A DNA stretch of 64,000 nt from JBGVSA01 sp041807905 (GTDB taxonomy: Bacteria > Pseudomonadota > Gammaproteobacteria > Burkholderiales > Rhodocyclaceae), in NCBI RefSeq assembly GCF_041807905.1, contig NZ_JBGVSA010000017.1, forward strand, positions 1 through 64,000, written 5' to 3'. The notes beneath the pieces are model-generated. The model searched no databases, was not told where the DNA came from, and worked only from the letters and a program-made list of their open reading frames with translations. Below are positions 8,408 to 17,032 of the stretch, piece after piece. Positions within the stretch are counted from its first letter, which is position 1; each line of letters opens with the position of its first letter. A program made the position numbers and the translations under genes.

Positions 8408-8992
8408 TCATTGGAACTTGTCCAGTCCGGCGAAGCCCATGAAGGCCAGGCTCATCAGCCCGGCCGTGACCATGGCGATGGCGGTGCCACGGAATGGTGC
8501 GGGTACGTCCGCGCCTTCGAGCCGTTCGCGGATGCCGGCGAACAGAATCAGCGCCAGCGAGAAACCCGCCGAACTGCCGAAGCCGAACAGCATCGACTGC
8601 AGCAGGTTGTGCTGGTTGGCGACCGACAGTAGCGGGATGCCCAGCACGGCGCAGTTGGTGGTGATCAGAGGAAGGTAGATGCCGAGTACCTGGTGCAGCA
8701 CCGGGCTGGTCTTCTGCAGCACCAGTTCGGTCAGTTGGACGATGGCCGCGATGACGACGATGAATGCCAGTGTGCGCAGGTAGGCCAGGTCCAGTGGCAC
8801 CAGGATGTAGTGATCGATGAGGTAGCTCGTCGCACAGCCGAGCGTCAGTACGAATGCTGTGGCCGCGCCCATGCCCACGGCCGTCTCGAGCTTGCGCGAG
8901 ACGCCCATGAACGGGCACAGGCCCAGGATGCGCACGAACACGACGTTGTTCACGAGCACCGCGCCGAGCAGGAGCAGCAGGTATTGGGTCAT
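8408..8992 (-). CDS. rnfA: Rnf electron transport complex subunit A
   Basis: First gene of the rnf operon, encoding a 194-residue membrane protein with six predicted helices. It opens with the family sequence MTQYLLLLLGAVLVNNVVF and has the paired NNVVFVRILGLCPF and TTNCAVLGIP half-membrane segments, which mirror RnfE in inverted topology. The cysteines in these segments are the known intramembrane iron-sulfur ligands of the family. No gene lies between it and pyrD, so the operon promoter should be in 8993-9070; I see no clear hexamers there. Confidence 0.96.
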   Translation of the reverse strand: MTQYLLLLLGAVLVNNVVFVRILGLCPFMGVSRKLETAVGMGAATAFVLTLGCATSYLIDHYILVPLDLAYLRTLAFIVVIAAIVQLTELVLQKTSPVLHQVLGIYLPLITTNCAVLGIPLLSVANQHNLLQSMLFGFGSSAGFSLALILFAGIRERLEGADVPAPFRGTAIAMVTAGLMSLAFMGFAGLDKFQ

Positions 8993-9070
8993 GTCTTCAA
9001 GAGCGCCACGGCGACCGTTTCAAGTGTCAGGGTAGCGCGTGGCGTCCGACCGTGCCGGCGGCACGCGGAA

Positions 9071-10090
9071 TCAAGCCGGTGTCGCTTCGCGCGTGGCGGC
9101 GACGCATTCCTTCACCAACCCCGGCCCGCTGTAGATGAAGCCGGTGTAGAGCTGTACGAGTGCGGCACCCGCCTGGAGTTTTTCCACGGCGTCTTCAGGC
9201 TCCATGACGCCGCCCACGCCGATGATCGGCAACTCGCCGGCCAGCAGGCGCGACAACTGGCGGATCACGGTCGTGGATTTCTCGCGGACGGGCAGGCCGG
9301 ACAGGCCGCCGGTTTCGCCGCCGTGCTTTTCCTTTTCGACGCCTTCGCGCGACAGCGTCGTGTTGGTGGCGATCACGCCGTCGATGCGGTGCCGGCGCAG
9401 CGCGTCGGCAATGTTGGTGACCTGCGCTTCATCGAGGTCGGGCGCGATCTTGAGCGCGACCGGTACGTAACGGCCATGCTGGTCGGCCAGCGCGGTCTGG
9501 CGGCTCTTGAGCGCGCCGAGCAGCGCGTCGAGTTCGGATTCGCCCTGCAACTGGCGCAGATTCTTGGTGTTCGGCGACGAGATATTCACCGTCACGTAAC
9601 TGGCGTGCGGATAGACCTTGTCGAGACAGATCAGGTAATCGTCGGCGGCCTTGTCGATGGGCGTATCGAAGTTCTTACCGATGTTGATGCCGAGGATGCC
9701 GCGATAGCGCGCTGCCTTCACGTTGGCGACCAGGTTGTCGACGCCGTGGTTGTTGAAGCCCATGCGATTGATGATCGCCTGCTGCTTCGGGATGCGGAAC
9801 ATGCGCGGTCGCGGGTTGCCCGGTTGCGGGCGCGGCGTGACGGTGCCGATCTCGATGTGGCCGAAACCGAAACTGGCCAGCGCGTCGATGGCCTCGCCGT
9901 TCTTGTCCAGGCCAGCGGCAAGGCCGATGTGGTTGGGGAATTCGAGGCCCATGACCTGGACCGGCTTGTCGGTCAGCATGGGGTTGCAGCGGATGAAGCC
10001 GCCAAAGTGGCTCATGGACCACAGAGCAAGCGTGTGTGCCGTTTCCGGGTCGAGCGAGAACAGGAACGGCCGTGCGAATTTGTAGAGCAT
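9071..10090 (-). CDS. pyrD: Dihydroorotate dehydrogenase (quinone), class 2
   Basis: Membrane-associated enzyme of pyrimidine synthesis that oxidises dihydroorotate to orotate and passes electrons to quinone. The 339-residue length, the N-terminal amphipathic helix (MLYKFARPFLFSLDPE) and the active-site serine in VNISSPNT identify the class 2 enzyme. FMN-binding glycine loops such as GVGGVM lie near the C-terminus. A GTG one codon upstream (10093) also fits; the ATG at 10090 is preferred. Confidence 0.96.
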   Translation of the reverse strand: MLYKFARPFLFSLDPETAHTLALWSMSHFGGFIRCNPMLTDKPVQVMGLEFPNHIGLAAGLDKNGEAIDALASFGFGHIEIGTVTPRPQPGNPRPRMFRIPKQQAIINRMGFNNHGVDNLVANVKAARYRGILGINIGKNFDTPIDKAADDYLICLDKVYPHASYVTVNISSPNTKNLRQLQGESELDALLGALKSRQTALADQHGRYVPVALKIAPDLDEAQVTNIADALRRHRIDGVIATNTTLSREGVEKEKHGGETGGLSGLPVREKSTTVIRQLSRLLAGELPIIGVGGVMEPEDAVEKLQAGAALVQLYTGFIYSGPGLVKECVAATREATPA

Positions 10091-10139
10091 CACGCGATTT
10101 TATCGGAATCCGGCCTCCAGGCGCACCTGCGGCGCCGAT

Positions 10140-11033
10140 TCAGTGGCCGGGCAGCGGTTCGAGATGCGTGGTGACCTGCGCGCCGCCGAGCGCCCGGGCG
10201 ATGCTGTCTTCGATTTCGTCGAGCAATTGGTGCGAGCGATCCACTCGCCAGTCTCCCGGCACGAGTACGTTGAGGTTGACGAATCGCTCGCTGCCGGCCC
10301 GACGTGTCTTGAGGTGTTCGAAGCGAACGCCGTGACCCGCGTAGTCGTGGAGCACCGCGTCGATACGTTCGATGTCGGCTGCCGGCAAAGCCAGGTCCAT
10401 GAGCCCGTTGACCGAGGCGCGCATCAGCTTGCCGCCTTCGACCATGATGTGCAGCGCCACGGCGATGGCGATCACCGGGTCGAGCCAGCGCCAGCCTGTG
10501 GCCATCACCCCGAACAGCGCGGCGATGACGCCGATCGAGGTCCACACGTCGGTCATCAGATGGCGGGCGTCGGCTTCGAGCACGATCGAATGCAGGCGGC
10601 GCGAGGCGTTCATCAGCACGCGCGAGACGACAAAATTAAGTGCCGTGCTGATGGCCGAGAAGATCAAACCGATGTCGAGGGATTCGAGTGCGGGCGGATT
10701 CCACAGGCGTGGCACCGCTGTCACGAGAATGGCGATGGCGGCGGCGAAGATCAACGTGCCTTCGAAGCCGCTGGAGAAGTACTCGGCCTTGTTGTGGCCG
10801 AAGGGATGATCTTCGTCCGGTGGCGTGCGCGCGACGCTGACCATGCCCAGCGCGAAAGCCGCACCAGCCAGGTTGACGAAGGACTCCAGCGCATCCGATA
10901 GCAGGCCGACCGATCCGCTCCACCACCAGGCGGCAAACTTGAGTGCGATGGTCGCCACCGCAGCGATGACGGACAGCCATAGGTAACGCGTGGTGGCGTT
11001 GGCGCGTTCGGTGGCGGTGGAGGGGGCAGTCAT
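10140..11033 (-). CDS. Cation diffusion facilitator (CDF) family transporter
   Basis: Inner-membrane divalent metal/proton antiporter of 297 residues, with about five to six membrane helices and a C-terminal cytoplasmic ferredoxin-like domain. The helix-2 metal site reads SDALESFVN, with Glu and Asn in place of the usual His/Asp pair. Helix 5 keeps HLMTD. This places it in a CDF branch with altered site A and unknown metal preference (Zn, Co, Fe or Mn are possible). ATG 11033 is preferred to the GTG at 11051, which adds six poorly conserved residues. Confidence 0.9.
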   Translation of the reverse strand: MTAPSTATERANATTRYLWLSVIAAVATIALKFAAWWWSGSVGLLSDALESFVNLAGAAFALGMVSVARTPPDEDHPFGHNKAEYFSSGFEGTLIFAAAIAILVTAVPRLWNPPALESLDIGLIFSAISTALNFVVSRVLMNASRRLHSIVLEADARHLMTDVWTSIGVIAALFGVMATGWRWLDPVIAIAVALHIMVEGGKLMRASVNGLMDLALPAADIERIDAVLHDYAGHGVRFEHLKTRRAGSERFVNLNVLVPGDWRVDRSHQLLDEIEDSIARALGGAQVTTHLEPLPGH

Positions 11034-11154
11034 GGACGACGGAATGCACACGAAAGCCGGGATGCTAAGGCAGTCGGACGTTCATCGCCAGCCCATCAGC
11101 ACAATTGATGGCGCGGATGGAGTGCCCGGCGCGGTTTGGCGCCGGGCAGAGCAG

Positions 11155-11562
11155 TCAATTGACGCGGATGTTGAAACTTGCCGTGCGCGACGGCGGCGTC
11201 GCGCGGTCCGCGGGGCGGCGATACTCGAATCTCAGCGTCTGGGTGCCGGCGCGATTGGCGCGAAAACGCCATTTCTCCACACCGCCCCGGCCGACGCCGC
11301 TGCCAGCGTCCTGCACGTACTGCGGTTGCCCCAGCGAGACCACCGTGGTGGCCGCGTCGGCGACGAAACCCCATGCGAAGCCCGTGGTGCGGCTGGCGGG
11401 CAGACTGATCTCGATGATGTCGCCCGCCTTCACGAAGCGGTCGGTGCCACTGTCGGCGTCGGTGAGCGAGACGTTGGCCCGCTGTGTCGACTGGGGCATG
11501 AGCGTGGAGCACGCGCCGAGCAGCGCGCACAGCAGGGCAGCGAGCGCGGCGCGCATGATCAT
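11155..11562 (-). CDS. Chagasin-like (I42) protease inhibitor lipoprotein
   Basis: A 135-residue secreted lipoprotein. Its signal peptide ends in the lipobox LLGAC with cysteine 18 as the lipidation site. The mature part shows the three loops of the I42 chagasin family of cysteine-peptidase inhibitors: SRTTGFAW (the NPTTGY-like loop), a glycine-rich GVGRGG loop, and YRRP near the C-terminus. Its start overlaps the stop of the UPF0303 gene (ATGA), so the two are probably co-translated. Family membership rests on these loops; no target protease is evident. Confidence 0.78.
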   Translation of the reverse strand: MIMRAALAALLCALLGACSTLMPQSTQRANVSLTDADSGTDRFVKAGDIIEISLPASRTTGFAWGFVADAATTVVSLGQPQYVQDAGSGVGRGGVEKWRFRANRAGTQTLRFEYRRPADRATPPSRTASFNIRVN

Positions 11563-12056
11563 TCGTCCGCCAGCTTGAGTTCGTCGTACGACTGACCGAG
11601 CAATTCGGCCAGCACGGCGACCACGAGGTTGTGGTCTTCGCGTTGCGGCAGGCCCGACACGGCGACCGTGCCGACGCAGCCGACACCTCGCACGAAAATC
11701 GGGAAGCAGCCGCCGTGCGTGGCGTAGTCGGCCACCGCCGCGCCGTAGCGTTCCGCGAAGCTGGTGTCCAGGCTCTGCATGCGCAGGCCCACGCCGTACG
11801 AGCTGCGATGGCACTTGGTGACGACATTGCGCTTGCGGCGGATCCAGTCGGCGTTGTCGGGCGAGGTGCCCGGCATGGCGTAGAAGAACAGCGGGAATCC
11901 ATTGAGCTGCACGTCGATGGCAACCGCCTTGCCGCGCGCTTCGGCTGCTGCTTTCAGGCGCAGGCCCAGTTCAAATGCGGTGGTGTTGTCGAACTTCTCG
12001 AAGCGCAGCGTTTGTTCTTGCTGAGCGATTTTGGCGATGTCTTGTTCCAGGCTCAT
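11559..12056 (-). CDS. UPF0303 / GlcG-HbpS-like (heme-degrading domain) protein
   Basis: A 165-residue cytoplasmic protein of the UPF0303 family, a branch of the GlcG/HbpS (DUF336) fold. Recognisable segments are AIDVQLNGFPLFFYAMPGTSPDN, shown here only as its outline (residues about 46-68), RRKRNVV, and HGGCFPIFVRGVGCVGTVAVSGLPQREDH (about 113-141). Some members bind heme or respond to oxidative stress, but no activity can be assigned here. It is translationally coupled to the downstream chagasin-like lipoprotein. Confidence 0.82.
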   Translation of the reverse strand: MSLEQDIAKIAQQEQTLRFEKFDNTTAFELGLRLKAAAEARGKAVAIDVQLNGFPLFFYAMPGTSPDNADWIRRKRNVVTKCHRSSYGVGLRMQSLDTSFAERYGAAVADYATHGGCFPIFVRGVGCVGTVAVSGLPQREDHNLVVAVLAELLGQSYDELKLADE

Positions 12057-12160
12057 GGGGAATCCAGGTGGCGCGAAAAGCGCAACCTTATCACTTCAGC
12101 GCGCCGTCGGTCTTGCCACGAGCGGCATCGAGAATCGCCGCGAAGGCGACATCGGCGCTG

Positions 12161-12928
12161 CTAGTCGATGAGTCCGCGCGCCTTACGGTCACGTTCCACG
12201 CGCAGGATGTAGCGCTGGATGGCGTTCGACTCGGGTGTGGCGAGCGCGAGGAACTGGCATCCCACCCGCAAGGTCTCGGTGCCGTTCGGTTGATGCACGC
12301 GCATCACGTTCCGCACGCGCAGGCGCGTGGTGATGATGCCGTGATCGGGCAGGTCGATGCGGCAATCGGTGAACTCCGCATCGAAGGAAAACATCGAGGC
12401 GGTGGTCGGCAATTGCAGCGCCATGCCGCCGCCAGAGATGTCGAGCACGCGGGCTTCGATCTGCTCGCTCGTGGCCGCATCGATGACGATACGGCAGGCG
12501 GGCGCGTTGTTGAGCGATACCGCCAGACGATAGTGCTCACGGCGCTGCAGCCGCAGCAGAAGGTCGGGCAGCGGCGCTTGCAGTGCGGGCTGGCCGTTGT
12601 ATTCGATCTGTTCGATGTCTTCGAGCGGGAACTGGATGCGGATCTTGTCCAGCGCGGTGATGCACAGCAGGCGCCCGGCGCGGATCGCCGCGGCGTTCAG
12701 GTCCTTGTCGATCGACAGATCGACGATGATCGATCTGTCGCCCTCGGTCAGTGCGATCACACTGGTCGGCAAAATGCGCGTGCTGTCGCCGAAATAGGCG
12801 GTGACGTTGGCATGTTTGGCGGCGAGCTGGCGGAGGACGAACGCGATCTCCCGCTTCTCGTGAAGCAGATACTGCTGATAGTCGTCGGCGCGAAGCAACT
12901 CCGGGCCGGGTGCCGAGGCGGTACTCAT
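12161..12928 (-). CDS. ycgR: Flagellar brake protein YcgR-like (PilZ domain)
   Basis: Cyclic-di-GMP-responsive regulator that slows the flagellar motor in characterised bacteria. The 255 residues contain an N-terminal YcgR domain (about 1-120) and a C-terminal PilZ domain. The latter has the c-di-GMP-binding RREHYR motif (about 131-136) and the downstream DISGGG motif (about 168-173). Its ATG overlaps the stop of the upstream FlhB-like gene by one base (TAATG), and it closes the flagellar operon. The context supports a role in motility control. Confidence 0.9.
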   Translation of the reverse strand: MSTASAPGPELLRADDYQQYLLHEKREIAFVLRQLAAKHANVTAYFGDSTRILPTSVIALTEGDRSIIVDLSIDKDLNAAAIRAGRLLCITALDKIRIQFPLEDIEQIEYNGQPALQAPLPDLLLRLQRREHYRLAVSLNNAPACRIVIDAATSEQIEARVLDISGGGMALQLPTTASMFSFDAEFTDCRIDLPDHGIITTRLRVRNVMRVHQPNGTETLRVGCQFLALATPESNAIQRYILRVERDRKARGLID

Positions 12929-13260
12929 TATGAATATTCTTGGGGTCGTTCTTGAGCCGGCGGAACTATAGCACCGGGCGGCGGCACCGGGACTCCGGCC
13001 TCCAGTGCGTACAGCCACGCCAGCAACTCGGCGATGGTGACGTAGAGCTGCGGCGGGATGTGCTGGTCGACGTCCACTTGCATGAGCAGGTTAACCAGCT
13101 CCGCCGATTCGTGTACGTACACACCGGACGCACGCGCCCGATCGAGGATCTCCTGCGCGATCAGTCCTTGCCCTTTGGCGACCACGCGCGGGGCGCCTTC
13201 GCCGGCGCGATAGGCCAGCGCAACGGCCTTGCCGCGCGGGGCCGGCTTATCCCACAGCAT
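12928..13260 (-). CDS. Free-standing FlhB C-terminal-domain-like protein
   Basis: A 110-residue protein matching the cytoplasmic domain of the flagellar export switch FlhB after its cleavage site. It has VALAYRAGEGAPRVVAKGQG (about 13-32), then the SGVYVHESAELVNLL helix and the IPPQLYVTIAELLAWLY segment. The autocleaving NPTH motif and the membrane part of FlhB are absent. Such orphan domains accompany fliK-like genes in several bacteria and may influence substrate switching; that is inference. The ATG at 13260 lies 14 bases inside the fliK-like gene. The frame is open further upstream but has no family sequence there. Confidence 0.85.
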   Translation of the reverse strand: MLWDKPAPRGKAVALAYRAGEGAPRVVAKGQGLIAQEILDRARASGVYVHESAELVNLLMQVDVDQHIPPQLYVTIAELLAWLYALEAGVPVPPPGAIVPPAQERPQEYS

Positions 13261-14395
13261 GGTGGGCCACCGACAGGCTATTGAGTGGAACCCCCGCCGC
13301 GGCCATGGCGTCGGCGAGTTTCTCTTGCCCGGCGCGCAGGGTGTCGGCTGTGTCGGCCTCCGCTGCCTCGACGCGAATCGACACACCTCCCGGCGTCCAC
13401 GTAATGCGCGCCTCGACGCCGCCCAGGCGCACCAGCGATAGCCGCAACGTGCTGCGCCAGCCGTGGATTTCTTCATCCTGCGCGTTGCACGCGTCGCGTT
13501 CGCCGGGTTCGTAGAGATCCCATTGCAGGGTCTGTCCCGGCCACACCTGGCCTTGCCATGCAAAATGATGCGTAGCCATTGATTCCAGTTGCTGATGTAC
13601 GACCGGCATGAGTCGATCGGGCACGGCGAGTGTTTCGCGTGCGGCGGCCTGCAATGAGTCGGGTGTGTCGTGAATGGATTCGGCGGCGGAGCGCGTCGCT
13701 GGACTTGCCGCGTTGCCCTCGGGATCGCGTTGGCGCATGGCGAGCAGGGCGTCACGTACCTGGTCGGGCAGGCGTTGCAGTTGCTCGGGCGCGGCGTGCA
13801 GTGCGAGCTGGCGCAAACCTTCCTGCGCTTGCGGTTCCTGCAGCAGATTGGGCAGGGGCAGTTCGCCCTTGAGCCATTGCGCTTGATGCGACTCGTAGAA
13901 CAAGCCGCTTTGCGTAACGGCCTGGCGCAGCACCGGCGCGAGTTCGGCGCCGGCGCGCGGAGGCGCAGGCAGCATCGGTTCGCCGCGCGACAGTTGCACG
14001 GGTTGCGGAGGGCCCCAGCGGCCTGCCAGCAATTGACCGATCATGCGGCCGGCTGGCGAAATGGTCGGGCGGGCAACCGCGTCGTCGGCGTCGGCAAGGC
14101 GGGCGTGGACCACGCCGTCGTGTGTGTCGACCGCTTCGAGTTCGAGCAGATCACCCGCGCGGGCGGGGAATGACAAGGCCAGCCGCAGGCTGTGTTGCGC
14201 GACCTGCGCACGGAAAGTGCCATCCGGCAATGGCGCCTGGATCTGCGCGGCGAAGCGCTGCCCGCTGCGCAGATCGAAGGTGTCGGCGGCCGACTCTTCC
14301 AGCAGGTTGTCGGGAATGGGGGCAACCGCCTCGGGCGGCCGCACGGTGGCCGCGATGAGCAGGCGCAGGCGACTGGCGAGATCGGTTGGAATCAT
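13247..14395 (-). CDS. Flagellar hook-length control (FliK-like) C-terminal domain protein
   Basis: A 382-residue protein whose C-terminal third carries the Flg_hook domain. This includes LQWDLYEPG, the LRLSLVRLGGVEARITW strand pair and GGVSIRVEA, which in FliK contacts FlhB to stop hook growth. The N-terminal two thirds is Ala/Pro/Gln-rich low-complexity sequence, as expected for a molecular ruler or linker. It sits between fliT and the FlhB-like gene. A main fliK may exist elsewhere, so I do not assign the symbol. Confidence 0.82.
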   Translation of the reverse strand: MIPTDLASRLRLLIAATVRPPEAVAPIPDNLLEESAADTFDLRSGQRFAAQIQAPLPDGTFRAQVAQHSLRLALSFPARAGDLLELEAVDTHDGVVHARLADADDAVARPTISPAGRMIGQLLAGRWGPPQPVQLSRGEPMLPAPPRAGAELAPVLRQAVTQSGLFYESHQAQWLKGELPLPNLLQEPQAQEGLRQLALHAAPEQLQRLPDQVRDALLAMRQRDPEGNAASPATRSAAESIHDTPDSLQAAARETLAVPDRLMPVVHQQLESMATHHFAWQGQVWPGQTLQWDLYEPGERDACNAQDEEIHGWRSTLRLSLVRLGGVEARITWTPGGVSIRVEAAEADTADTLRAGQEKLADAMAAAGVPLNSLSVAHHAVG

Positions 14396-14428
14396 GATGC
14401 GCCTGCCCCCTGCGACCGGCCCGGTCGC

Positions 14429-14758
14429 TCAGCCCAGGTTGTAGGCCGTGCGCAGATTGCGCTGTCGCGCATTGCCGGCCAGCAACGTGCGCACGCTCTC
14501 CATCCACGGCTCGGTGTGGCGGCGGATTTCGCGGTCGTCGGCCAGCATGCGCTGGATGAGCGCGACCTTGCGGGCGCGACGGGTTTCGTCGGCCTCCGGC
14601 ACCACTGCGACGCGGTCGGCGGCGATGAGCTGGTCGCGCATGGCGCCGACATGGTGTTCGAGTTCGGTGAGCTGATCCCAGTCCGCCTGTTGCGCGGCGG
14701 CAACCATCTGGGCGGTCAGCGTAGCCATGTGTTCGTAGATAGCCAGCTTGTCGATCAT
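14429..14758 (-). CDS. fliT: Flagellar protein FliT
   Basis: Small helical export chaperone for the filament cap protein FliD; in enterobacteria it also restrains FlhDC. The 109-residue sequence is divergent, as usual for FliT. The assignment rests mainly on size, predicted helices and position: it directly follows fliS with a four-base overlap in a fliD-fliS-fliT order. Confidence 0.8.
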   Translation of the reverse strand: MIDKLAIYEHMATLTAQMVAAAQQADWDQLTELEHHVGAMRDQLIAADRVAVVPEADETRRARKVALIQRMLADDREIRRHTEPWMESVRTLLAGNARQRNLRTAYNLG

Positions 14759-15162
14759 GCCGCCGCCTCCGCGGCGCTGCCGCCGATCTGTTCCCAGGCG
14801 TCCTTCAGTTCGCCCAGCAGACGCGATACTTCCGCGAGCGCACCTTCATTGTTCTGCGCATTGGCCAGCAGCAGACGTTCGCATATGTAGTCGTAGAGGT
14901 GGCCGAGGCGTTCGGCAAGCTCACCGCCGGCTTCCATGTCGAGGCTGGCCTTCAGGCCCATCGATACGATTTCGATGGCGCGCGTGATGTTGCGGCCCTT
15001 GGCCGGCACGTCGCCAGCCGTCATGGAGATGGCGGCGCTGTTGATCGACAGGAGGGCGCCGTCGAACAGCATCAGAACCAGCTTGTGAGGATCGGCCGTG
15101 GTCACGCCGGTTTCGACACCGATACGGGCATATGCGGCTGCGGGAGATTGCGGTGCAAACAT
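14755..15162 (-). CDS. fliS: Flagellar export chaperone FliS
   Basis: Cytoplasmic chaperone that binds flagellin and delivers it to the export gate. The 135-residue protein shows the family pattern: AYARIGVETGVTTADPHKLV near the N-terminus, the LMLFDGAL segment, and a helical core ending in EVSRLLGELKDAWEQI. It lies 15 bases downstream of fliD and overlaps fliT by four bases. Confidence 0.93.
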   Translation of the reverse strand: MFAPQSPAAAYARIGVETGVTTADPHKLVLMLFDGALLSINSAAISMTAGDVPAKGRNITRAIEIVSMGLKASLDMEAGGELAERLGHLYDYICERLLLANAQNNEGALAEVSRLLGELKDAWEQIGGSAAEAAA

Positions 15163-15177
15163 GTTCTGTTCCGATCC

Positions 15178-16599
15178 TTAGGAAGACTGGCCGGTGTAGT
15201 TGGTCTGGAGCGTGGCCAACTGCTGCGTGAGATATGAACTGGTGCTGTTCAGGCTCGACAGCGTGGAGTCGAGCGCGTTGAACTGGGCGCGATAGCGCGC
15301 CTCGATCGAGGTGAGCCGGTTGGTCATCGATTCGATGCGCGCGTCCAGCGTCTTGATGGTCGAGTTGATACCGTTGGTGCGCGCGGTGAGCATGCCGTCG
15401 TCGGCCGTCATGCTGGTGATGAGATTGTCGATGCGCGCCGCGAAACCGTTGTTGTCACCGACCTTGCCAAACATCGAGGCAACGTCCTTCTTGCTGTCCG
15501 TGAGCGCTGCGGTCAGCTTGGTGCTGTCAATGGACAACGTGCCGTCGACGGCGGTGGTAATGCCGATGTCCGACAGATACGCCGCCGAGCCATTGACCGT
15601 GACTGTCGAACTCATCGCCGAGCGCAATTGCTGGGTGATCGAACGTACCGTGCTGTCGCCGTTGAGCGTGCCGGCGGTCTTGGTGTCGGCGTTGTACGAG
15701 GTCTGCGAACGCATGACCTGGATCGCCTGGTTGTAGGCCTGCACGAAGGCGGAGATCTTATCGCTCATCGCCGAGGCGTCGCGTGCCAGCGTCAGCGTGG
15801 TCGGCGAACCTTCGTTGGTCTTCGACAGATTGAGCGTCAGGCCGTCGACAGCGTCGGTGACCGTGTTCGACGACTTCACGAAATCGATACCGTCGAGCTT
15901 GAACTTGGCGTCCTTGGAGCCCTGGATCTGCGTGAGCGACGAGCCGGCGATGTTCGACGGGTCGTAATCCAGGCCGTCGACGCCGGAGAGCTTGAAGGCG
16001 TTGGCTGTGCCGGTGTCCTTGGCGGTCAGCACGAGGCGGTAGGGCGTATCGCCGCCATCGTTGACCAACGTGGCGGTCACGCCAGCGCCCGATGAATTGA
16101 TGGCGTCGCGCAGGTCCTGCACGGTGTTCTTGGGCGATGACAACGTGATGTTGACGGTCTTCGTCGCCTCGAATCCGTTTTGTCCAACCGATCCAGTCTG
16201 GATGCTGAGCGTACCCGAACCGACGGCGCTGGTCAGGCTGGCATAGCTGCCGGTCTTGATCTTCTGGGCCTGGGCGAGCTGGGTCACTTCCAGCGAGTAG
16301 CTGCCCGCCGCCGCCGAGCCGCTGGCAGAGGCAGAAGCTACCGTCGTGTCGGCAACCTTTGCCGTGAAGGCGGCAAGTTTTGACGCCGTATTGATTGCCT
16401 GGGCCGCCGTCTGCAGACTCGACAGCGCGCCCTTGAGGGTGCCGAGCGCTGACAACTGTGTCTTGTAGCTGGCCTCTTTGGTCTGCAGTGTGGTGATGGG
16501 CTGTTGCTCCACCGCCATCAGCTTGCTGACCAGCGAGTCGATCGGCAGGCCGGAGGCAAGACCCGTCGATGTGATGGTGCCCGTTGAGCTTGATGCCAT
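15178..16599 (-). CDS. fliD: Flagellar hook-associated protein 2 (filament cap)
   Basis: Cap protein at the filament tip that folds incoming flagellin. The 473-residue protein has the FliD_N domain (ITSTGLASGLPIDSLVSKLM, about 9-28; the AQKI segment near 110) and the FliD_C domain (about 225-455). It is Ser/Thr/Ala-rich and ends in coiled-coil sequence used for secretion and assembly (MTNRLTSIEARYRAQFNALD). It follows flaG and is driven by the sigma-28 promoter at 17129-17155. Confidence 0.95.
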   Translation of the reverse strand: MASSSTGTITSTGLASGLPIDSLVSKLMAVEQQPITTLQTKEASYKTQLSALGTLKGALSSLQTAAQAINTASKLAAFTAKVADTTVASASASGSAAAGSYSLEVTQLAQAQKIKTGSYASLTSAVGSGTLSIQTGSVGQNGFEATKTVNITLSSPKNTVQDLRDAINSSGAGVTATLVNDGGDTPYRLVLTAKDTGTANAFKLSGVDGLDYDPSNIAGSSLTQIQGSKDAKFKLDGIDFVKSSNTVTDAVDGLTLNLSKTNEGSPTTLTLARDASAMSDKISAFVQAYNQAIQVMRSQTSYNADTKTAGTLNGDSTVRSITQQLRSAMSSTVTVNGSAAYLSDIGITTAVDGTLSIDSTKLTAALTDSKKDVASMFGKVGDNNGFAARIDNLITSMTADDGMLTARTNGINSTIKTLDARIESMTNRLTSIEARYRAQFNALDSTLSSLNSTSSYLTQQLATLQTNYTGQSS

Positions 16600-16636
16600 G
16601 GTGCGTCTTCCCTTGCTGTCCCTAAGTAGGGCCGAT

Positions 16637-16984
16637 TCAGGCTTTTTGTTGCACGAACAGGCCGGAATACTGGTCCATTGCGTGCGCGAGCTTCAGCAGC
16701 TCTTCACTAGGAATCTGCCGGATGACCTCGTGCGTGTCGGAGTCGATCACCTTCACGACGGTCTGGCCGGTGTCTTCGTCGATCGAGAATTGCAGGTTCC
16801 GTGCCACCGCTTCGAGATTCCTGCGAACGTCGTTGACAGCCTGGGCTACCGTTTCGCGCGAAATGGCCGTCGATGCGGCAACTGCGGCTGTCGCGGCGGC
16901 CGTGGCGGCACGCGTTTCCTGCGTTGCAGGTGCGGTTTCGGTCGTCGTCGGTGGCAACTGTCGGGTGATGGGCGTGATGCTCAT
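16637..16984 (-). CDS. flaG: Flagellar protein FlaG
   Basis: Small FlaG-family protein linked to filament length control in other bacteria. The C-terminal half carries the family core LQFSIDEDTGQTVVKVID followed by VIRQIPSEELLKLA. I chose ATG 16984 (115 residues, MSITPITRQL), which gives the usual short N-terminus. An in-frame ATG at 17032 would add 16 residues, and neither start has a strong ribosome-binding site. It is the first gene of the operon behind the sigma-28 promoter. Confidence 0.87.
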   Translation of the reverse strand: MSITPITRQLPPTTTETAPATQETRAATAAATAAVAASTAISRETVAQAVNDVRRNLEAVARNLQFSIDEDTGQTVVKVIDSDTHEVIRQIPSEELLKLAHAMDQYSGLFVQQKA

Positions 16985-17032
16985 GTTCTTGTCCGTCTTC
17001 AAGTGCGCGAACACTGATTTCAAGGAACTCAT

